This document shows, piece after piece, positions 59,025 through 64,000 of a stretch of 64,000 bases of DNA. The notes beneath the pieces are model-generated. The model ran no database searches. It was given only the letters and a program-made list of their open reading frames with translations, and had not been told where the DNA came from. The stretch's first letter is position 1. The number at the start of each line of letters is the position of its first letter. Origin of the DNA: Dyadobacter sp. MSC1_007. GTDB taxonomy: Bacteria > Bacteroidota > Bacteroidia > Cytophagales > Spirosomataceae. The DNA is taken from positions 496,001-560,000 of the forward strand of contig NZ_JAMOZL010000001.1 of NCBI RefSeq assembly GCF_023667495.1, written 5' to 3'. Both the position numbers and the translations under genes were made by a program.

Positions 59025-59957
59025 TTACCAGGTTCTTTTTTTCATGTACTCATCGAGCTCCGAGCGCTTCATCGGGATCTCTTTCGGATTGCTGTCGAGC
59101 CACTTCAGAAAGGCTTCTTTCAACTGGTCCGTCCACTGGTTATCGATCTGGCCGGGCGAGAATTTACCCGCTCTGAGCATTTCAAGCGCAAATTTGTCCC
59201 GTAAAGCCAGGAACTCGGCGGTTAGGATCACTTTTTCGGCCATATGCGCCGGGATGAAGATCACGCCTTCTTTTTTGGCAAGTACTAAATCCCCAGGGAG
59301 CACAATGGCACGACCAATGCGGATAGGGACGTTCAGGCCGGTCAGGAAAACGTCTTTGAGGAAAGAAGGATCGAAGTCGCGGACGAATGCATTGAATCCC
59401 TCAATTTTTGACAACCCTTCCAAATCCCTTACCGAAGCATCGAAAACAACACCATTACCTGACTTTGCAAAGATGGACGTGCCCAGGTTGTCCCCAATGA
59501 GCGTGCCGCTTGCGATTTTACCAAAACCGTCGGCGACATATACGTCACCTTTCGAAAGCTGCTCGATAGGCCAGGAGTTTGTATTCCCGGCACGGCCGTT
59601 TTTATTTCCGCGGTCCTTGATCAGCTTTTCAACGTCGGGCCGAGAGGGCATAAACTGTGCGGTGAGCGCACGTCCGGCTACCACGATATCGTCTTTCAGC
59701 AATTTCCAGTTACCATCAAACTGGCAGTTATAGCCTTCATTCTGCAACACAACCCAGGCTTCCTCGATGGTGATGTTTTTCACGCGGCGCACGAGGTCGT
59801 CGGATACTTTCGGGCGGCCGTCGGGGAAGCGTTCTCCTTTCCATTCGGAGGTCAGGAACATCAGTTCTTCTTTCGGCATCGTTTGGGAATGAGCCGTATG
59901 AAGGGTTCCGAAGGTAAGGGTCAGGATCGCTGTTAAAGAGAGAATCGGTAATTTCAT
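59025..59957 (-). CDS. Exported RraA-family (HMG/CHA aldolase-like) protein
   Basis: 310 residues. A signal peptide (PILSLTAILTLTFGTLHTAHS) marks it as exported, which is unusual for this fold. The RraA core is recognisable: IASGTLIGDNLGTSIFAKSGNGVVFDASVRDLEGL, with the VRD motif whose Arg and Asp bind substrate and metal in the class II 4-hydroxy-4-methyl-2-oxoglutarate aldolases, and GDLVLAKKEGVIFIPAHMAEKV. The core is flanked by ~90 extra N-terminal and ~60 C-terminal residues. It could be a lyase for hydroxy-keto-acids or a different enzyme; RNase E regulation does not fit a secreted protein. Confidence 0.85.
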   Translation of the reverse strand: MKLPILSLTAILTLTFGTLHTAHSQTMPKEELMFLTSEWKGERFPDGRPKVSDDLVRRVKNITIEEAWVVLQNEGYNCQFDGNWKLLKDDIVVAGRALTAQFMPSRPDVEKLIKDRGNKNGRAGNTNSWPIEQLSKGDVYVADGFGKIASGTLIGDNLGTSIFAKSGNGVVFDASVRDLEGLSKIEGFNAFVRDFDPSFLKDVFLTGLNVPIRIGRAIVLPGDLVLAKKEGVIFIPAHMAEKVILTAEFLALRDKFALEMLRAGKFSPGQIDNQWTDQLKEAFLKWLDSNPKEIPMKRSELDEYMKKRTW

Positions 59958-60020
59958 GGGATCGGAAAAAATGTTCGGTCAGGATTTTGGGTGGATAAAA
60001 TTAGGTAAATACCGCGGAAA

Positions 60021-61292
60021 TTATCGCCTTGTGATGACAACCGGATCGGTAAGCCCGTTGAGGTCGTATACCACTTTCCCCGCCCGGATTGTTACTTCGG
60101 CTTCCAGCTTCTGTTTGCCTTGCACTTTGCTGCCAGTGTAGTCGAAGAATCCAAAAGTACCGGTATCGTTCATCTGGAATTTACCATCGAGCACGCGTAA
60201 CACGGATACATCGGCACGCGAGCCAACAGACAGGTTACCAAGTTCTTCACGGTGAATAGCCTGCGCAGGCGCCCAGGTGCTGGCTTTGATGACGCTCGGC
60301 AGGTCCATGCCCATGGCCAGGAACTTTGACATCACATTAAGCATATCCTTCATCGCATTATTCATGCTGCCGGTGTGAATGTCGGTGCTGATGGTATTCG
60401 GGTAAAAACCACTTTTGACAGCCGGGATAGCCTGGGAAAATGCAAAGCTGATGCCGCCATAACCTACATCGAAAATAATGCCTTTCTTACGTGCCTCGTA
60501 CACAAATGGCTTCACTTTGCCCGATGCTACGTCCACGATCGGTTCGCGGCTGCTTAACTGGCCGAAGCAATGCGTAAATATGTCGCCGGGGCGCAAATGT
60601 TTCATAAAAAGCTCTTCAATAGGCAACACAGGCTGACTGCCCCCAAAATCAATCATTACCGGGATGTTGGCCAGCTTACCGGCTTCCACAGCGCGGTCTG
60701 TGGGCGTCCAATTATAGCCGTTGAAGTGGGCCAGTTTAATACCTACTATATATTCAGGATATTCCTTTGCTACTTTGGCCGTAGCAGCGGCGTCCATATC
60801 CTCTACATTCTGCTCGTAAGTGCCGCCCCGCATGCCTTCTCCAACAATATTCAGGAACGAGAGGACGCGCGTTTTGGAAATATCAATGGTTTGTTTCTTG
60901 AAATCGGCAAATGACTTCCAGCCCGCGCAACCTGCGTCGACAACCGTGGTTACGCCTGTGCGGAATGTGAAACCATCGGGTGGGAGGGCATTTGGGCCAT
61001 TGCTGTAAGTCTGGTCCATTTTAGTCCCGTAGAAATTGTGGGAGTGGATGTCGATCAATCCCGGCGTTACGAAAAGCCCCTTCGCATTCACCACCTGGCG
61101 ACCTTCCTTGGGGTCGATGTTTTTGGCGACGAGCATCACGGTGTCACCTTTCAAGGCTACATCCATAACGCTGTTCACATTGTTTTTAGGGTCGATCACG
61201 TGACCGCCTTTGATCACGATCGAATATTTCTGTGCATGAGCGATGCCTATACTGCAGAAAAGCGCTGCGGCGAATAATACTTTTTTAATCAT
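60021..61292 (-). CDS. Exported amidohydrolase/deacetylase-family metallohydrolase
   Basis: 423 residues from the ATG at 61292, which gives a clean signal peptide (KKVLFAAALFCSIGIAHAQ). The metal-binding HxH is in TPGLIDIHSHNFYG, a possible bridging lysine is in VGIKLAHFNG, further histidines are in FTHCFGQL, and the catalytic Asp is in ISTDIHTGSM. These features fit the amidohydrolase/deacetylase family typified by Atu3266, which hydrolyses acetylated hydroxy-acid esters such as acetyl-(R)-mandelate. It is between SusD and the RraA-like gene; both neighbours and this protein are exported. Confidence 0.88.
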   Translation of the reverse strand: MIKKVLFAAALFCSIGIAHAQKYSIVIKGGHVIDPKNNVNSVMDVALKGDTVMLVAKNIDPKEGRQVVNAKGLFVTPGLIDIHSHNFYGTKMDQTYSNGPNALPPDGFTFRTGVTTVVDAGCAGWKSFADFKKQTIDISKTRVLSFLNIVGEGMRGGTYEQNVEDMDAAATAKVAKEYPEYIVGIKLAHFNGYNWTPTDRAVEAGKLANIPVMIDFGGSQPVLPIEELFMKHLRPGDIFTHCFGQLSSREPIVDVASGKVKPFVYEARKKGIIFDVGYGGISFAFSQAIPAVKSGFYPNTISTDIHTGSMNNAMKDMLNVMSKFLAMGMDLPSVIKASTWAPAQAIHREELGNLSVGSRADVSVLRVLDGKFQMNDTGTFGFFDYTGSKVQGKQKLEAEVTIRAGKVVYDLNGLTDPVVITRR

Positions 61293-61377
61293 GGATTTTG
61301 GGTTAGGAAATGTTATTAATGTTAAGACAGAAAAAGGGTCAAAATTCCTCATCCGGCGCGTAATTTTTTTTGCTCAA

Positions 61378-61425
61378 AAAGCGGATACGGACCGCCGATT
61401 TTGGTCAGCGATCCGTATCGGTCAT
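61378..61425 (-). terminator. Possible hairpin after susD
   Basis: GATACGGA / TCCGTATC arms around a 17-nt loop with T-rich sequence following on the minus strand, between susD and the amidohydrolase. Probably an attenuating or processing hairpin, as the next genes seem part of the same unit. Confidence 0.45.
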
Positions 61426-61455
61426 TTTATAAACAGGCGATCCAATGGCATTCGC

Positions 61456-63024
61456 TTATTTATCCCACCAAACCACACTCGACAGCGTGTTCGTACCGCC
61501 CTGGCGAGTACGCGCTTCGTAAAAATTCACTTTGTTGTATTGCTCTTCGGAATCGGGGATCACAAAACGGGTCGGGATTTTTCCGCCGGTCAGGTTACCC
61601 GGGTAATTGGTTGGCGTCAGTTTCGGATAGCCGGTGCGGCGCCAGTTCGAGAAAATTTCATATTCATCTTCCAGGAACAGCGCCACCCATTTCTGCGTAC
61701 TGATCTGCTCCAATTTCTGCGCCATCGTGCCGCCGGTGTTGAACGGGTTCGCTTTAAGATATGCCGCGATTTTAGCATCAGAAATAACACCAGCCGTTCC
61801 GAACAAGGCCCATTGTTTCAACCCTGCGGTTACTGCTGCATTATAAGACGCTTCCGCTGTGGCGCCGCTGTACCAGCCACGCAGGTTGGCTTCTGCTAGC
61901 AACAGGTGCACCTCAGCAGGAGTCATTACCAGCAGGGGAGCACTGTATTTCAGGATTGTGGCCGGATTTGGCTCTGAATATTGGTCGAAATTGGCCGGCA
62001 AGCCGTTGAATGCGGCATTGGGCATACCTGTCTGCAGCGCAGTAGCTGTATCAGCAACATAAGGCGCATCCTTCGAGGCTTTGGTCCAAACCACCGAGAT
62101 CACATTCAGGCGTGGATCTTTCGTTGTTTTCAGATGGTCGATTAACGTTTTGGCGAACTTTCCGCCTTCTACATTATCGCCTCCCGCTGCAACGTAGTCG
62201 GTGCTCATAAGGCCTGCGGAAATGAAGTTACGGCTGGCGGTGATAGAACCGTCCACGTACTCGATTTTAGCAAGATCGGAATCAGCGGTGATTACGCCAC
62301 CTGCGATCGCTTTTTTCACCCAAGTCTCAGCCATTGCCGGGTCTATTTCCGTAAGGCGCATACCAAGCCGCAGCATCAGCGAGTAGCCGAACTTCTTCCA
62401 TTGCGCCACATTTCCGGCAAAAATCAGGTCGGCAGCACCGAAAGTAGGTTTGGTGGGATCAAATGCGGTGAGGGATTCGTCTAGCTCCTTCAACAAGTCA
62501 GCATAGATGAAAGCCTGCGTATCATACTTCGGAGTGAAGTTTTTGTCAGTCAGTGCTTTGCCCGCTTCTGTGTAAGGGATATCACCGTAAAGATCTGTGA
62601 GCCGATGGTACAAATACGCTTTCCAGATGCGTGAAACCGACATTTTGTTCACATTGTCGGGCACCGTTTCCAATGCTTCGATCACTTGTGCAATGTCGAT
62701 TACAGCACCTGCAGAGGCAGGATCGCCACCAAATAATGCCCAGTTGCCGTTGGAATAGGTATAATTGAAATACTTGTCGCCAGCAGCAGGAACTTCCTTG
62801 TAAGTAGCGAAATGCTGCATCGATTGCCCGATCGTCAGATAAGCCCCGCCGGTAAAGTTGTTGCTCACGGTCGTTAGTTGAGTCCGTGTAAACAGGAAGC
62901 CGGGCACGACATTTCTGGATGCATTGGGGTTCACGTTCATTTCCTCGAAATTGTTGTCGCAGGAGGAGATGAGAAAGGCCATCGGGGCCATATATAAAAG
63001 TTTCAGGAATTTGTTCATCGTCAT
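61456..63024 (-). CDS. SusD/RagB-family outer-membrane lipoprotein
   Basis: 522 residues. The lipoprotein cysteine is C22 (FLISSC), followed by DNNFEEMNVNPNAS, the typical SusD start. TPR-like helices (VIEALETVPDNVNKMSVSRIWKAYLYHRLTDLYGDIPYTEA) and the C-terminal FSNWRRTGYPKLTP are family hallmarks. It forms the lid over the SusC channel and binds the nutrient at the cell surface. The sequence resembles the SusD_2-type subgroup. It lies 15 bp after the susC stop. Confidence 0.95.
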   Translation of the reverse strand: MTMNKFLKLLYMAPMAFLISSCDNNFEEMNVNPNASRNVVPGFLFTRTQLTTVSNNFTGGAYLTIGQSMQHFATYKEVPAAGDKYFNYTYSNGNWALFGGDPASAGAVIDIAQVIEALETVPDNVNKMSVSRIWKAYLYHRLTDLYGDIPYTEAGKALTDKNFTPKYDTQAFIYADLLKELDESLTAFDPTKPTFGAADLIFAGNVAQWKKFGYSLMLRLGMRLTEIDPAMAETWVKKAIAGGVITADSDLAKIEYVDGSITASRNFISAGLMSTDYVAAGGDNVEGGKFAKTLIDHLKTTKDPRLNVISVVWTKASKDAPYVADTATALQTGMPNAAFNGLPANFDQYSEPNPATILKYSAPLLVMTPAEVHLLLAEANLRGWYSGATAEASYNAAVTAGLKQWALFGTAGVISDAKIAAYLKANPFNTGGTMAQKLEQISTQKWVALFLEDEYEIFSNWRRTGYPKLTPTNYPGNLTGGKIPTRFVIPDSEEQYNKVNFYEARTRQGGTNTLSSVVWWDK

Positions 63025-63039
63025 TAAAATTTTGAATGA

Positions 63040-64000
63040 TTAAAACTTCACTGTCAGGTTAACACCGATGTTCCTGGTTCTGGGGACACCAAATGCTTCC
63101 AGACCCTGCGCATTACCGTTGGTATAGCTTGATTCGGGATCGAAGTATTTGTTGCGCTTGTCCTTGTAAAGCAGGGCAAGGTTACGCCCGACGATCGAAA
63201 CGGAAGCACTTTGCAGCTTGGCACCCAGTATTGAGAAAGCTGGCAGGTTGTAGCTCAGGATCACCTGGCGTAGTTTCACGAAATCGTTGTTGAAGGTGAA
63301 AATGCCTGTGTAGTTCTTATCATTGTCATAGTAGGTATCTATTTCCTCTTTTTTCCAGGTTTTGGAGAAAGGAGCGCCTTCGGGGGTCACACCGGTTACC
63401 GTCAGACCGGTTTCACGACCTGGAAGCGTCTCTTTCGGCAAACCGAAGCGGTATGCGTACTGGTACATATTGGAATAAACCACACTTCCGAATTTGCCAT
63501 CGATGAGGATGTTCAATGAGAAGTTTTTGTATTTAAAATTGTTGGTAATACCCATTGTCCACGGAGGCGTACCATTGCCCAATCTTTGCAAATTGCCTCT
63601 TACAGCGTAGCCGCTGGCTGTATTGAATACGGTATTGCCATTGGCATCTTTCAATTTGTTATAGCCCCAAACCTCGCCGTAAGTGCCGCCAACGACATTG
63701 TTGATCAAACCACCACCTACACCGGTTCCGATACTAAGGCTCGGCAGGTTGTCGGCGAGTTTGATGATCTCGCTCTTGTTGTAAGCCATGTTGTAGCTGA
63801 TGTCCCACAGGAAATTGGCGCGTTTCATCGCAGTTCCGGTCAGCAAGAGCTCGATCCCCTTGTTGCTCAGCTCGCCCACGTTCAGCAAAGCGGCAGTGTA
63901 ACCGGATGACGCCGCGATATTGCTTTGCACAATGTCGTTCGTAGTCTTACGGTTGTACAGCGTCAGATCGATCCCCAAACGGTTTTGCATGAATTTGGCT
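63040..64000 (-). CDS. SusC/RagA-family TonB-linked outer-membrane protein (5' end outside window)
   Basis: The C-terminal ~320 residues only; the frame is open to the window edge. Barrel strands with repeated aromatic motifs are seen (NFLWDISYNMAYNKSEI, FSLNILIDGKFGSVVYSNM, VKLRQVILSYNLP), and the final GVPRTRNIGVNLTVKF ends in Phe, as expected for an outer-membrane barrel. It pairs with the downstream SusD to take up a nutrient with energy from TonB. Confidence 0.95.
   Translation of the reverse strand, partial: AKFMQNRLGIDLTLYNRKTTNDIVQSNIAASSGYTAALLNVGELSNKGIELLLTGTAMKRANFLWDISYNMAYNKSEIIKLADNLPSLSIGTGVGGGLINNVVGGTYGEVWGYNKLKDANGNTVFNTASGYAVRGNLQRLGNGTPPWTMGITNNFKYKNFSLNILIDGKFGSVVYSNMYQYAYRFGLPKETLPGRETGLTVTGVTPEGAPFSKTWKKEEIDTYYDNDKNYTGIFTFNNDFVKLRQVILSYNLPAFSILGAKLQSASVSIVGRNLALLYKDKRNKYFDPESSYTNGNAQGLEAFGVPRTRNIGVNLTVKF

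Overview
The window looks like chromosomal DNA of a Cytophagales bacterium (Bacteroidota), most likely a Dyadobacter-like member of the Spirosomaceae; the genus is an inference from gene content and protein style. Pointers are a SusC/SusD pair, a giant surface protein with a type IX secretion C-terminal domain, BshA of bacillithiol synthesis, DUF4834 and PorT-like barrel proteins, and several promoters of the Bacteroidota form TTTG-N18-21-TAnnTTTG. No rRNA, tRNA, CRISPR array, prophage or insertion sequence was seen.

Layout. 1-3.3 kb: FUSC-type membrane protein (cut by the window edge), HPP membrane protein, ferritin and a small unknown. 3.3-5.9 kb: divergent glnS and truA; glnS ends in a perfect 50-bp palindrome. 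5.9-12.3 kb: a leftward unit with a clear promoter, made of a two-rotamase lipoprotein with an OmpA-like domain, a SurA-like chaperone, a MoxR ATPase and an aldehyde dehydrogenase. 12.6-20.4 kb: small proteins, a glyoxalase-fold protein, a DUF5009 acyltransferase, a GMC oxidoreductase with its gluconate-dehydrogenase subunit-3 partner, a LuxE-like enzyme, a lipoprotein and a histidine kinase. 20.7-33.6 kb: hemA, ABC exporter, DEAD-box helicase, GT39-like membrane protein, a barrel protein, a J-domain protein, EamA transporter, purN, a secreted unknown, a UbiA prenyltransferase, bshA and DUF4834. 33.7-44.8 kb: a 1412-residue surface protein built of seven repeats, carB, a POTRA/barrel protein and a TlpA-like protein that lacks the redox cysteines. 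44.8-48.2 kb: nuoC and nuoB, separated from nuoA by a convergent gene, then a TauE/SafE transporter.

48.5-56.9 kb is a complete-looking thiamin operon read leftward from a strong promoter and a TPP riboswitch: thiS, thiC, a double ThiE protein, thiG, thiH, thiF-rhodanese, followed closely by an AraC-type regulator and a nitrilase. The double ThiE is joined through a linker encoded by REP-like palindromes, the most striking feature of the window.

57.8-64 kb is a leftward locus of SusC (cut by the window edge), SusD, an exported amidohydrolase/deacetylase, an exported RraA/aldolase-fold protein and a bile-acid:sodium-symporter-family transporter. It resembles a nutrient-uptake locus with no glycoside hydrolase, and its substrate is unknown; it is the best candidate here for an undescribed pathway.
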